NCBI RefSeq assembly: GCF_900182575.1
Contig: NZ_FXSZ01000002.1
Coordinates: forward strand, 124,001 to 188,000
Direction: 5' to 3'
Origin: Solitalea koreensis
GTDB lineage: Bacteria; Bacteroidota; Bacteroidia; Sphingobacteriales; Sphingobacteriaceae
DNA length: 64,000 bases
The notes beneath the pieces are model-generated. The model had not been told where the DNA came from and did not search any database. It was given only the letters and a program-made list of their open reading frames with translations. Position numbers and translations under genes: made by a program. Positions 1 through 8,653 of the stretch are shown piece after piece (position 1 is the stretch's first letter; every line of letters starts with the position of its first letter).

Positions 1-365
1 TATTTGAAGAATTCGGAAAGCTGCGTAAAGAAAATGCTGATGCTATAGCTGAATTGGCGCTGGAGAACTTTGTAGAGATGCGCGACCTAGTAGCTCACAA
101 AGATTTTCTTCTGAAAAAGAAAGCGGATGTATTATTGGAAGAACGCTACCCGGAAAGATTTATTTCTAAATACGCTATGGTAACCTTCCATAGAATTCCG
201 TACGCAATTGCAATGAAACGCGGACAAATTCAAGACCGAATATTAATGGAAATGTGCAGTAAGATTGATTCAATTGATGAATTAAATCTGGAAGAAGCTT
301 TTGATAGAATTAAAACTGAATTTGCAAAAGCTGGAATAGAGGAGAAGCTGAAACTTGAGGTTTAA
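1..365 (+). CDS. kmo: Kynurenine 3-monooxygenase, C-terminal end (partial, truncated by window edge)
   Basis: This is the C-terminal part of an FAD-dependent kynurenine 3-monooxygenase, which hydroxylates L-kynurenine in tryptophan breakdown. The frame is open from base 3 to the TAA at 363-365, so the true start lies outside the window and the in-frame TTG at 54 is internal. The visible residues include the family-typical string NADAIAELALENFVEMRD (begins about base 33), followed by a Phe-Leu-Leu-Lys-Lys helix, a YAMVTF segment and the C-terminal RGQIQDRIL stretch. Recognition rests on these conserved C-terminal motifs, since the FAD-binding N-terminus is not in the window. It converges on queD. 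Confidence 0.85.
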   Translation, partial: FEEFGKLRKENADAIAELALENFVEMRDLVAHKDFLLKKKADVLLEERYPERFISKYAMVTFHRIPYAIAMKRGQIQDRILMEMCSKIDSIDELNLEEAFDRIKTEFAKAGIEEKLKLEV

Positions 366-371
366 AGTTTC

Positions 372-423
372 AAGGATTTAGGTTTTAAAATCAATGATAG
401 TGTTTTTTAAATCCTAAATCCTT
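372..423. repeat. Inverted repeat between convergent kmo and queD, probable bidirectional terminator
   Basis: Bases 372-390 and 405-423 are reverse complements over 19 positions with one mismatch, around a 14-base loop. A run of T (403-408) lies inside the right arm and A-rich sequence in the left arm. A third copy of the core CCTAAATCCT follows at about 427-436. The position between two convergent stop codons fits a shared transcription end. Function is inferred. Confidence 0.55.
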
Positions 424-434
424 CAACCTAAATC

Positions 435-884
435 CTAATTATCTTCAGCAAACCATTCCGCAAAAGAAGTTGGAGTTTCATGCAGTTTCAAACTATGCAA
501 TTTAATTCCATCAGGTAATCTTCTTTGGATTTTTTGAGCGAAATCAGCTAACATATTTTCACACGTTGGCTGATAATCAGTTAAAAGTACCCGTTCCATA
601 TGCTCACGTAACTGCGCTGCTAACTTTATATGCGGACTGTTTTGGTTTAAAATGGTTGCATGGTCAAAAATATCAACAATCTCAGATTTTACAATTTCTT
701 TTAAATCTCCAAAATCCATAACCATTCCATTTTTCACGTGATTAGGATCATTAATAATAGGTCCAACAATAGTTACATATAATTCGTAACTGTGTCCATG
801 TACATTTCGGCATTTTCCATCGTAGCCAAACAAAGCGTGCGCAGCTTCAAAATTAAAATATTTAGTTAATCGGATATTTGCCAT
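435..884 (-). CDS. queD: 6-pyruvoyl-tetrahydropterin synthase / 6-carboxytetrahydropterin synthase family (QueD-like)
   Basis: A 149-residue protein of the PTPS/QueD family, which converts 7,8-dihydroneopterin triphosphate to 6-carboxytetrahydropterin for queuosine/7-deazaguanine synthesis. The zinc ligands are visible as His16 (FEAAH), His29 and His31 (VHGH), and the catalytic cysteine as Cys25 just before them. The conserved MDFGDLK, DHATILN and C-terminal LHET (Glu136) motifs are all present. Length is in the usual range for the family. The pathway assignment (queuosine rather than biopterin) is inferred from bacterial norms, as no other que gene is in the window. The enzyme looks complete and active. 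Confidence 0.88.
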   Translation of the reverse strand: MANIRLTKYFNFEAAHALFGYDGKCRNVHGHSYELYVTIVGPIINDPNHVKNGMVMDFGDLKEIVKSEIVDIFDHATILNQNSPHIKLAAQLREHMERVLLTDYQPTCENMLADFAQKIQRRLPDGIKLHSLKLHETPTSFAEWFAEDN

Positions 885-901
885 GAATATTTTTAAAAGG
901 G

Positions 902-909
902 CAAAGATA
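902..909 (-). promoter_or_regulatory. Candidate Bacteroidota -7 box for queD
   Basis: Read on the minus strand this is TATCTTTG, a match to the Bacteroidota TAnnTTTG element, 17 bases upstream of the queD start codon. I find no convincing -33 TTG at the usual distance, so this is a partial match only. The rest of 910-1183 shows nothing else I can name beyond the leader of the next gene. Confidence 0.35.
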
Positions 910-1183
910 CTATTTATTATTCTTACAGGTCTTTTTGAAGAATTTTACAAAACTATGCCTTTGTACTTCGGGCAGGAAGTATCAATTCGCTTTGCACATT
1001 ATTCATTAGAGTATAGCATTTTTTTACAATAATCTTATTTACAGCTAATTAAAATATATTATTCGTTGTTTTTTGTCATAAAACTTAGTTTAACAAAATT
1101 GTTGGATTGTTCCTTTTTTGTGTAAATTAAAATTGCAATTAATTAAATCAGGATTAACAAATTATTAAAAGAACTAAACTTCA

Positions 1184-1486
1184 ATGAAAATTTACGATAC
1201 CCTCTACGAAGCTCTAAAAGATTTAAATAAACGTGGTTATACGTTAAATTTTAATATCAAAAATGACCATTTAGCATGTCAGGAAAAGGACATTTATTGG
1301 CATCCTGAAGAATATGAAATCACAGAAGTGTATCGGTTTGAAGGAATGACTGATCCGGATGAGCAATCAATTGTATACGCTATTGAATCAAAAGATGGTG
1401 ATCGTGGTGTATTAATTAGTGCTTATGGTATTTATGCTGATCCTTTAAATGATGATCTCGTAAAGAAATTACACATTCATCGTTAG
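1184..1486 (+). CDS. Conserved small Bacteroidota protein of unknown function
   Basis: A 100-residue acidic, soluble protein with no signal peptide or membrane segment. It has a YDTLYEALKDLNKRGYT start, a central ITEVYRFEG segment and a YAIESKDGDRGVLISAYGIY core. I recall this small family from Sphingobacteriales, where homologues often carry the label phosphoribosylpyrophosphate synthetase. The sequence holds none of the PRPP synthetase motifs and is far too short, so that name should not be transferred. Function unknown. It stands alone between queD and the deacetylase-like gene, with about 300 bases of AT-rich DNA upstream. Confidence 0.75.
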   Translation: MKIYDTLYEALKDLNKRGYTLNFNIKNDHLACQEKDIYWHPEEYEITEVYRFEGMTDPDEQSIVYAIESKDGDRGVLISAYGIYADPLNDDLVKKLHIHR

Positions 1487-1531
1487 CCCGCAATTTACTA
1501 CTTTCGTGTTTTGTAATTTGCTGCGAAAGAA

Positions 1532-2434
1532 ATGTTAAAAATAGCCTTCGATTCGATTTATGCGCATCCTTTGCCTGAAGGCCACCGTTTTCCAATGATT
1601 AAATACGAGTTGATTCCTGAACAGCTTTTGCATGAAGGAAGTATAAACACATTAAACCTGTTCAATCCCACAGCGCTTGATGAATCAACTATTTTACTTA
1701 CCCATGACCAAGAATACTGGAAGAAATTAAAAACGCTTTCGCTTACTCCGGCTGAGGTTCGAAGAACAGGTTTTCCGCTTTCTGAAGAATTGGTTAGGAG
1801 AGAAGTTGTCATTGCAAAAGGAACTATCGATTGTGCTTTATTCGCCATGAAATATGGCGTGGCAATGAATGTTGCCGGAGGAACTCACCATGCTTTCACC
1901 AATAAGGGAGAAGGTTTTTGCTTACTTAATGATATCGCTATTGCCGCTAATTATCTTTTAACAAAATATCTGGCTAAAAAAATTCTTGTAATTGATTTAG
2001 ATGTACATCAAGGAAATGGTACTGCTGAAATCTTTCAAAACAATTCATCTGTTTTCACATTTTCAATGCATGGTAAAAGTAATTTCCCCTATAAAAAGGA
2101 ACGTTCTGACCTTGATATTGAACTTCCCGACAAAACCAATGACACTCTTTATTTAGGGTTACTTAAAGAAACTTTACCTCGATTGATCCAACACCAAGAA
2201 CCGGATTTTATTTTCTATTTATCAGGCGTAGATATTTTGGAAACCGACAAACTTGGAAAGTTAGCTGTAAGTAAATCAGGTTGTAAAGAACGTGACCGTT
2301 TTGTTTTTGAATACTGTAAAAAGAACAATATACCAGTTGCAGTAAGTATGGGTGGAGGATATTCTCCCAAAATTACTGACATTATTGATGCCCATTGCAA
2401 TACCTTTAGATTGGCGAATGAGTTATATTTCTAA
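1532..2434 (+). CDS. Histone deacetylase-like zinc amidohydrolase
   Basis: A 300-residue member of the arginase/deacetylase superfamily (acetylpolyamine / acetoin utilisation / histone deacetylase group). The full metal and catalytic set is visible: the His-His pair at 119-120 (GGTHH), metal ligands Asp157 and His159 (DLDVHQGNG), Asp234 (SGVD), and the transition-state tyrosine Tyr277 (GGGYS). It should be an active cytosolic deacetylase, but the substrate (acetylpolyamine or an acetylated protein) cannot be told from sequence. A possible -7 box, TACTTTCG, lies at 1499-1506. It faces the DUF4382 gene convergently. Confidence 0.87.
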   Translation: MLKIAFDSIYAHPLPEGHRFPMIKYELIPEQLLHEGSINTLNLFNPTALDESTILLTHDQEYWKKLKTLSLTPAEVRRTGFPLSEELVRREVVIAKGTIDCALFAMKYGVAMNVAGGTHHAFTNKGEGFCLLNDIAIAANYLLTKYLAKKILVIDLDVHQGNGTAEIFQNNSSVFTFSMHGKSNFPYKKERSDLDIELPDKTNDTLYLGLLKETLPRLIQHQEPDFIFYLSGVDILETDKLGKLAVSKSGCKERDRFVFEYCKKNNIPVAVSMGGGYSPKITDIIDAHCNTFRLANELYF

Positions 2435-2449
2435 GACTAAAAATAAAAA

Positions 2450-2476
2450 AGGTTCTGCCGTTTTCCGACAGAACCT
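2450..2476 (-). terminator. Intrinsic terminator of the DUF4382 lipoprotein gene
   Basis: An 8-bp perfect stem (2450-2457 with 2469-2476) around an 11-base loop. On the minus strand it is followed by TTTTTTATTTTT. The T tract is on the minus side only, so it serves the minus-strand gene ending at 2496. Confidence 0.75.
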
Positions 2477-2495
2477 GCTATTGGGTTTATGAATC

Positions 2496-3296
2496 TTATT
2501 TTTTCCTTAATGCCATAGTATCTAGCTTAGTTGTTATACCAGCTTTAATATTAACGTTTGATAATATAGTATCTCTATAAGTAGTGTCTTGAGTGTCAAA
2601 TGATACTTTGTATAAACCAGCTTTCAATCCTCCAATTGAGAATTTACCTGTGGTGATATCAGAAACAGTTCCGACTGTATCCTTATTTTCATTTATTGCA
2701 TAAACTTTTGCTTGTACAGTAATTGGTTTAATCACTCCTGTTAGTATACCTGAGGTGGCCTGAACAATTCCTCTGACTATTGGTTTCAATAAATACTTAT
2801 CACTTCCTGATCCAGTATGAACTATTGATTTAGCTGCATCAAAATCAAGTAATAACGAATAAGCAATGCCGTCAGTAAGTTGTATCGCTTCATTTAATTT
2901 AACTTTCCAACCTGAGCTATATCCACTTGGAATTTTTAAATCATACGTTTGACCGTCAACTTTAATGCTGTTTCCTGTTTCATTTAAAAGAAGACGAACT
3001 TCCTTAATAGATCCTGTCGGAACTTCTTCACTAGCGACCAAAATATCAGGGGTTGCAGATCCGGCTTTGAAATCTAAAATGTTAAAAGTTTTGCCCGATT
3101 CCATTCGATAAGTTGTATCTCCCACAGTAACTACGATTTCTTTAACACTTAAATTAATTTGTTCATAATTACCAGGGGCATCCGTCATACGGACATTTAA
3201 CCTGGTGGTTCCGGTTGAAGTTTCTTTTTGGCAAGCAGTAAAGAATACCATCCCGGCAGCTAATGCAAAGGCAGATAATAATAGGTTTTTTTTCAT
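2496..3296 (-). CDS. DUF4382 domain lipoprotein
   Basis: A 266-residue exported lipoprotein. The N-terminus is a lipoprotein signal with the cysteine at position 22 (FFTAC), so it is probably anchored in the outer or inner membrane. Residues about 30-175 match the DUF4382 pattern (RLNVRMTDAPGNYEQINL, then IVVTVGD and a FNILDF segment). The C-terminal 80 residues (GVIKP...YAINENKDTVG...SIGGLKAGLYKVSF) look like a carboxypeptidase-regulatory-like beta sandwich, with the usual GLKAGLYKV turn. Such proteins are common surface or periplasmic proteins of Bacteroidota without known function. It has its own terminator and probably its own promoter. Confidence 0.8.
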   Translation of the reverse strand: MKKNLLLSAFALAAGMVFFTACQKETSTGTTRLNVRMTDAPGNYEQINLSVKEIVVTVGDTTYRMESGKTFNILDFKAGSATPDILVASEEVPTGSIKEVRLLLNETGNSIKVDGQTYDLKIPSGYSSGWKVKLNEAIQLTDGIAYSLLLDFDAAKSIVHTGSGSDKYLLKPIVRGIVQATSGILTGVIKPITVQAKVYAINENKDTVGTVSDITTGKFSIGGLKAGLYKVSFDTQDTTYRDTILSNVNIKAGITTKLDTMALRKK

Positions 3297-3496
3297 GTGT
3301 ATTGCTAACTATTGGTTAATTGTTATACTACAGTTGCTATTATTATACCAATACTTGAAAAATTATTAACTGACTGATAAGTAATAGAATATGAAGGAAA
3401 TAATTGAGGGATTATTGAAAAAAAAAATAAAAGTACGAGTAAAAAATTGCTCATCCTGTGGAATTAACCATTTGAAAACAACAGCTAATAAAGTAT

Positions 3497-4843
3497 TTAA
3501 TTCTGCATTTTTCTCGTTAAATAATTGAATCTTAAAAACAACAAAAAAGCAGCTACCAATAGACCAAGTAAAAGTGACCACCAGACACCATACACGCCAT
3601 AACCAAATGTAAAACCTAGTATATAACCCAAAGGTAACCCAATTACCCAATATGCAATTAGGGTAATTGCTGTAGGTATTTTCACATCACCCATTCCTCT
3701 GAGGATTCCTAAACCGACAACTTGCAAACCATCGAATAACTGAAAAAATCCAGCTATAATTAACAATCCGGAGGCTATATAGATTACTTGAGGATCACGG
3801 ACGTAAAGCGTGGGCAGGAATTTATTCGCAATCATAAATAATAGAGCACAAACAGACATGAACACAATAACCATGTGATAGCTTGCTATTGAAGAAAGAC
3901 GGAGTTCATTAAAGTTTTTTTGTCCGAAATTATTACCGGCTCGAATTGCAGCTGCTGACGAAATTCCACTAGCCATCATGTAGGTTAAAGCTGCTAAACT
4001 CAAAGCAATTTGATGTGCAGCCAGTTGTTTAGCGCCCATCCAGCCAATCATAATTGCGGCTCCACTAAAGGCCCCAACTTCAAAAATATATTGCATGGCA
4101 ACCGGCACTCCAATTCCAAGAATAGATCCGCCTCTTTCAAAGTTTAAATTCTTTACCCGAAAGCCCGTTAGGTATTTTCTAAACCTTTTTGATCTAAAAA
4201 CATAAAAACTCATGGTAATAGCCATGATTAGTCGGTCGACTAATGTAGCAATACCTACCCCCACTATCCCCATTGGCTTTATTCCCAATAAACCAAATAC
4301 TAAAATTATTCCTAAAAAAATGTTGATGATATTACCCCAGATGCTGATTTTCATGGCCTGTTTGGTAAAACCCAAACCTTCAGCAAATTGCTTAAAGGTT
4401 AAAAAGATCATAAGGGGAATGGCCGACAACCCCAATAACCCTAAAAATGGTTTAGCCTGTTTAACAACTTCCACAGGTTGTCCCAGATGTTCAAGGGCAA
4501 ACAAACCTCCGAAAATGAGTAAGAAAAGCAGGAAACCTGTAATCAAATTGATCAATAAGCTGTGTGAAAGCAATCGTCCGCATTCAGGATAATTTTTTCG
4601 TCCGTTTTCTTGTGCAATAAGTGGAGTTAATCCGTATGAAATACCAATACCTGTCACCAAAAACAGGGTAAAAATACTATTCCCTAGTGATACACCAGCC
4701 AAAGGAATTGTTCCTGTTTGTCCAATTATGATGCTGTCAGATAAGGCTACTAAAGTATGCCCCAACTGTGAAATAACCACCGGATAAGCTAAATAAAAAT
4801 TGCTATTATAATGTTGTTTGTATTTTGAATAGATTTTTTTCAA
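3497..4843 (-). CDS. MATE family multidrug efflux transporter
   Basis: A 448-residue membrane protein with about 12 hydrophobic helices and the two-fold MATE layout. It exchanges Na+ or H+ for cationic drugs or metabolites across the inner membrane. Family signs are the N-terminal AYPVVISQLGHTLVALSDSI helix, the GISYGLTPLIAQENGR loop, and the second-half counterparts (GVPVAMQYIFEVGAFSGAA, ASGISSAAAIRAGNNFGQ). Length is normal for NorM-type proteins. The 200 bases downstream (3297-3496) hold the upstream region of the DUF4382 gene and no gene. Substrate unknown. Confidence 0.88.
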   Translation of the reverse strand: MKKIYSKYKQHYNSNFYLAYPVVISQLGHTLVALSDSIIIGQTGTIPLAGVSLGNSIFTLFLVTGIGISYGLTPLIAQENGRKNYPECGRLLSHSLLINLITGFLLFLLIFGGLFALEHLGQPVEVVKQAKPFLGLLGLSAIPLMIFLTFKQFAEGLGFTKQAMKISIWGNIINIFLGIILVFGLLGIKPMGIVGVGIATLVDRLIMAITMSFYVFRSKRFRKYLTGFRVKNLNFERGGSILGIGVPVAMQYIFEVGAFSGAAIMIGWMGAKQLAAHQIALSLAALTYMMASGISSAAAIRAGNNFGQKNFNELRLSSIASYHMVIVFMSVCALLFMIANKFLPTLYVRDPQVIYIASGLLIIAGFFQLFDGLQVVGLGILRGMGDVKIPTAITLIAYWVIGLPLGYILGFTFGYGVYGVWWSLLLGLLVAAFLLFLRFNYLTRKMQN

Positions 4844-4907
4844 GGATAATTTATTGAGATAGTGAACGTAGCTTAGTACTCGCTAAAGATAAAGAAAATG
4901 CAATTTC

Positions 4908-5531
4908 TCAGGACGCTGTATAGAATTCCGTCTTTTCAGTTGTATGAACCCTGATTACGCCCATAAGAACAAGGTTAACCAAAATACGGGAGGCAGCGCG
5001 TTTAGAAATGTTGAGTAAATGAGTGAATTCTGGAAGTGTAATTCGATCGTTAGTATTTAAATACTCCAATAATGCTTTTTCTTTCGATGAATATTCAAGG
5101 AAAATATTGTCGCCTTTGGTTTCTTTGCGAAGCACGTCAACAACGACTTTACTCGCTAATACGCTATGATCTTTAACACGAATATAAACCCACCATTTTT
5201 TATCTTCTCCTAATGCATAATGTGGTTTCGAATCACTTTCCTTTATTTCAACCACCACAACAATTTTATCATCCACCGTAATTTCATCAAAATAAGGCTC
5301 AAGTTGCGGCCTGCAATAGAAATGTGCCGCCTGCAGAATCATGTATTTTTCTTCATCTTCCGATTTTACTCCCTTTATTATCCCATCGTCGGCCACCCCA
5401 ATCAATAAACGACCACCACGATTATTGGCAAAAGAAACCATTGTTTTAGCGATTTTCTCACAACTTGTAATAGTTTTCTTGAAATCGAGGGTAACGCTTT
5501 CCCCTGCAAGAATGAGTTTTCGGAGGTTCAT
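4908..5531 (-). CDS. AlbA_2 (Schlafen-like) domain plus winged-helix protein
   Basis: A 207-residue protein. Residues about 1-130 form an AlbA_2/Schlafen-type domain, with the LDFKKTI opening, the conserved VSFANNRGGRLLIGVADDGIIKG core and the PHY...YIRV end. The C-terminal 55 residues (KALLEYLNTNDRITLPEFTHLL...RAASRILVNLVLMGVIRVH) look like a winged helix. The pairing suggests a nucleic-acid-binding regulator, and such proteins are usually annotated as putative DNA-binding or ATP-binding proteins. No partner gene is evident. It ends 64 bases before the MATE gene start and begins 17 bases after the next gene's stop, so the three minus-strand genes could be co-transcribed. Confidence 0.75.
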   Translation of the reverse strand: MNLRKLILAGESVTLDFKKTITSCEKIAKTMVSFANNRGGRLLIGVADDGIIKGVKSEDEEKYMILQAAHFYCRPQLEPYFDEITVDDKIVVVVEIKESDSKPHYALGEDKKWWVYIRVKDHSVLASKVVVDVLRKETKGDNIFLEYSSKEKALLEYLNTNDRITLPEFTHLLNISKRAASRILVNLVLMGVIRVHTTEKTEFYTAS

Positions 5532-5548
5532 TTTATGATTGAAACCAA

Positions 5549-6037
5549 TTAAAAATTTGTACCTGCTTGTTTTTGATCTTTACTCAATTTGCGCATATAC
5601 ACTTCGGTTGATACAACTACACAAACCTCGCCGTTTTTGTTTATGGCTTCTACCGGATAAGCCTTAACAAATTTACCAATGGTATTTAAAGCATGCTCAG
5701 CCTCGGCAACATCTTCCTCCGTTAACGAAAATTTTAATGTTAATGAAGTTTTACTCGGTTTTTTATATTGAATATGAGCACTTTTTAACCAGCCAATGAT
5801 CTTTATATCTTTTTTGGCAAAAATCTGCCAAAACATGATTGAATAAAATGGATCCGCAGCGCTAAAAATAGTCCCACCGAATATGGTACCATTATAATTA
5901 CGATTCAAAAAACTCTTGGAAATCTTTACTTCTGCAGTTAAAAAATCTTTTCCAAAGTTTTTTACCCAAATGCGATTAAAAAATAAAGGGGGATAGAAAC
6001 GCATTAACCATTTAACAGCATTTTCTGATAACTTCAT
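5549..6037 (-). CDS. DUF4442 hotdog-fold thioesterase-like protein
   Basis: A hotdog-fold protein of about 162 residues, DUF4442/YiiD-C type. The open frame runs up to 6103, but I choose the ATG at 6037 because the conserved part starts there (MKLSENAVKWLMRFYPP). Seen in sequence are the YNGTIFGGTIFSAADPFYSIM helix-turn typical of the family, and a C-terminal strand pair with EVCVVVSTEVYMRK. Relatives are annotated as possible acyl-CoA thioesterases, but the substrate is unknown. It lies 17 bases upstream of the AlbA_2 gene on the same strand and is divergent from the MFS gene. Confidence 0.72.
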   Translation of the reverse strand: MKLSENAVKWLMRFYPPLFFNRIWVKNFGKDFLTAEVKISKSFLNRNYNGTIFGGTIFSAADPFYSIMFWQIFAKKDIKIIGWLKSAHIQYKKPSKTSLTLKFSLTEEDVAEAEHALNTIGKFVKAYPVEAINKNGEVCVVVSTEVYMRKLSKDQKQAGTNF

Positions 6038-6211
6038 ACTATAAGGTAGATATGCTACTGTCTTAAAATAAACTATTAATTTAAAATCAATTTTGCTATT
6101 CAACTATTCAAAATGATGGGCTTTTGATTGAGCTAATTAAGTCAAAATATATTTCTTCATTCAAATTCATACATAATCATTTATATATTCGCAGTTCAAC
6201 TTACCAAATTC

Positions 6212-7483
6212 ATGAAAGAATTAGCGAAGAATAAAAATATTGTTTTTCTCATCATTGTCGCAGCCTTAGGTTATTTTGTTGATATCTATGATTTGATACT
6301 ATTCTCGGTTATACGAGTAAAAAGCTTGAAAGGCTTGGGTATCACAAATCCAGACCAATTATTGAATAAAGGTGTTTTTTTGATCAACTGCCAAATGGTT
6401 GGTATGTTAATCGGAGGAATATTGTGGGGTATCCTTGGTGATAAAAAAGGCCGTTTGTGGGTGCTTTTTGGTTCTATACTTACTTATTCAATTGCCAATA
6501 TAGCAAACGGTTTTGTGGTTAATGTAGAACAATATGCGATTCTACGTTTTATTGCCGGAGTTGGTTTAGCGGGAGAACTAGGAGCGGGAATTACTCTGAT
6601 AACTGAAAGTATGAGCAAAGAAAACAGAGGCTATGGCACCATGCTCATTGCAGGAATCGGTTTATTAGGAGCAGTAGTTGCCGCCCAGGTAGGTGGCCAT
6701 TTCGATTGGCAAACCGCTTATTTAGTTGGCGGTATTATGGGGCTTGTTTTACTTGTTATGCGTATCGGTGTTTTTGAATCGGGTATGTTCCATAAAGTTA
6801 AAACTGCCAATGTTGAAAAAGGCAACTTTCTTATGTTACTTTCCTCCGGAAACCGCTTTAAACGCTTTATCAATTCCATTCTCATCGCAGTTCCTGTGTG
6901 GTTTGTAATTGGTATTCTGGTAACCTTCGCCGATAACTTTGGAAAAGCAATGGGTGCTACTGAAGAGCTAAATCCGGGGAAAGGAATTATGTATGCGTAC
7001 ATTGGTATTGCCCTTGGTGATTTCCTTAGCGGAACCTTAAGTCAGGTATTCAAAACTCGTAAAAAAATAGTTTATGCCTTTTTAACAGCAACATTATTTT
7101 CTGTATTATACTTTTTGAATTCACGCGGATTTAATGCTCAGTTTTTCCATATTATGTGTTTTATAATGGGATTAGCTACCGGCTATTGGGTGGTGTTTGT
7201 AACCATGGGAGCTGAACAATTCGGAACAAATTTACGTGCTACCGTCGCTACAAGTGTTCCCAATTTTGTGCGTGGTTCGGTGGTGTTGGTAACATTGGCT
7301 TTTAAAGCATTGATATCTTCAGTTGGAGTTATTAATAGCGGATTAATTGTGGGGTGCACTACTATTTTCATCGCCTACATAGCGCTTTGGAATTTGGAGG
7401 AAACCTACGGTAAAGACCTTGACTATGTGGAGAGTGATTCACACTCAACAATAAAAAAACATAGTGCTGTAACAGATAATTAA
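6212..7483 (+). CDS. MFS transporter (metabolite:H+ symporter-like)
   Basis: A 423-residue major-facilitator protein with about 12 transmembrane helices. The loop 2-3 signature is visible as GILGDKKGRLWVLFG, and an ALRFIAGVGLAGELGAG helix follows, as in the sugar/metabolite-H+ symporter branch. It probably takes up a small organic anion or sugar across the inner membrane, but the substrate cannot be named. A -7-like TATATTCG lies at 6184-6191, about 20 bases before the ATG. The gene is divergent from the DUF4442 gene and is followed 53 bases later by hemF. Confidence 0.82.
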   Translation: MKELAKNKNIVFLIIVAALGYFVDIYDLILFSVIRVKSLKGLGITNPDQLLNKGVFLINCQMVGMLIGGILWGILGDKKGRLWVLFGSILTYSIANIANGFVVNVEQYAILRFIAGVGLAGELGAGITLITESMSKENRGYGTMLIAGIGLLGAVVAAQVGGHFDWQTAYLVGGIMGLVLLVMRIGVFESGMFHKVKTANVEKGNFLMLLSSGNRFKRFINSILIAVPVWFVIGILVTFADNFGKAMGATEELNPGKGIMYAYIGIALGDFLSGTLSQVFKTRKKIVYAFLTATLFSVLYFLNSRGFNAQFFHIMCFIMGLATGYWVVFVTMGAEQFGTNLRATVATSVPNFVRGSVVLVTLAFKALISSVGVINSGLIVGCTTIFIAYIALWNLEETYGKDLDYVESDSHSTIKKHSAVTDN

Positions 7484-7536
7484 GCATTAATTCAGACTTA
7501 AGACTAAGAAATAAACACCTTAGACTATATTTGCGC

Positions 7537-8439
7537 ATGATTACTAAAGAAGAAATCACTGATTGGCTGCGTGCTTTACAAGATGATATTTGTACCACTC
7601 TTGAAAAAACAGACGGTAAAGGAATGTTTGAAGAAGAGGTTTGGGAAAGAGAAGGAGGCGGAGGGGGACGGACCCGGATTTTACAAAATGGAAATATTTT
7701 GGAAAAAGGCGGAGTGAATTTCTCTGCAGTCCATGGTGAATTACCGGAAGCGATACAACGTTCCTTTAAAGTGGATAAAACAGATTTCTTTGCTACCGGG
7801 GTATCTATTGTGATACATCCTAATCATCCTTTGGTACCCATTATTCATATGAATGTTCGATATTTCGAAATGGGGACAGGGCAGAAATGGTTTGGAGGAG
7901 GAATTGACCTTACTCCGCATTACGTGAATGAGGATGATGCCAGGTTCTTTCATCAAACTTTAAAAAACACCTGTGATCAACATCATGCCGATTATTATTC
8001 ATCCTTTAAAAAATGGGCAGATGATTACTTCTTTATTAAACATAGAGAAGAAACCAGGGGTGTAGGTGGTATTTTCTTCGACCGATTAGGGGAAACTGAA
8101 CAGTTTACACTTGCTGATCGCTGGGAGTTTGTAAAATCAGTGGGAGAGGCTTTTGCCAAGATTTACGTTCCGCTCATAGAAAAAAACAGAACCAAAGCGT
8201 TTACTCAGGAGCAAAAAAACTGGCAATATCTGCGTAGAAGCAGGTATGTGGAGTTTAATCTGGTGTATGACTCCGGTACAAAATTCGGGCTGGAAACTAA
8301 CGGAAGGATAGAATCCATTCTTATGAGTCTTCCTCCGCAAGCTAACTGGGCCTATAATTATAAACCTAGAGCAGGAAGCCAAGAAGAAAAAACACTAAGT
8401 CTGCTGAAAAAGAACATCAACTGGGTTTTAGCACCGTAA
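7537..8439 (+). CDS. hemF: Oxygen-dependent coproporphyrinogen III oxidase
   Basis: HemF carries out the oxygen-dependent decarboxylation of coproporphyrinogen III to protoporphyrinogen IX in haem synthesis, in the cytosol. From the ATG at 7537 the protein is 300 residues, the usual HemF length. I prefer this over the in-frame TTG at 7531. The signature segments are present: the GGGGGRTRIL loop near residue 45, HPLVPIIHMNVRYFE, GGGIDLTPHYV, and the C-terminal RIESILMSLPPQANWAYNY. It is transcribed alone. The haem product links it loosely to the cbb3 oxidase locus further along, but not as an operon. Confidence 0.95.
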   Translation: MITKEEITDWLRALQDDICTTLEKTDGKGMFEEEVWEREGGGGGRTRILQNGNILEKGGVNFSAVHGELPEAIQRSFKVDKTDFFATGVSIVIHPNHPLVPIIHMNVRYFEMGTGQKWFGGGIDLTPHYVNEDDARFFHQTLKNTCDQHHADYYSSFKKWADDYFFIKHREETRGVGGIFFDRLGETEQFTLADRWEFVKSVGEAFAKIYVPLIEKNRTKAFTQEQKNWQYLRRSRYVEFNLVYDSGTKFGLETNGRIESILMSLPPQANWAYNYKPRAGSQEEKTLSLLKKNINWVLAP

Positions 8440-8653
8440 TCTCAAAAAGATTAAGCGGTTGGGAGCGAAGATTTAAAGAAACTGTGTTCGGCATGAACAA
8501 ACTGATTTGAGAGACGCATTTTGGCTAAAAGGTCATAACACGTAGGCACCTCAACCTATAATTTATTTTTTTAACATCTTTATATAACCTTAACATTTCG
8601 GGCAAATTTGTTAAATTCGCGTGCGATTATAAGTTTTACACAGAACCATAAAA
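8440..8653 (+). other. Intergenic region upstream of gyrA
   Basis: These 214 bases hold no open frame I can support. There is a -7-like TAAATTCG at 8612-8619, with a 34-base leader to the gyrA start, but no clear -33 TTG. A short TCTCAAA / TTTGAGA pair flanks bases 8442-8514, too widely spaced to call a structure. Confidence 0.3.

Noticed and set aside
3366..3650. 94-codon minus-strand frame over the end of the MATE gene
   Set aside because: It overlaps the conserved MATE C-terminus in another frame and shows no domain.
7526..7533. TATATTTG, a perfect -7 match, just before hemF
   Set aside because: The implied transcription start would fall on or after the hemF ATG at 7537, no alternative start codon fits the conserved N-terminus, and no -33 TTG is present.
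7531..7536. In-frame TTG start for hemF two codons upstream
   Set aside because: The ATG at 7537 gives the normal 300-residue length, and the two extra codons add nothing conserved.
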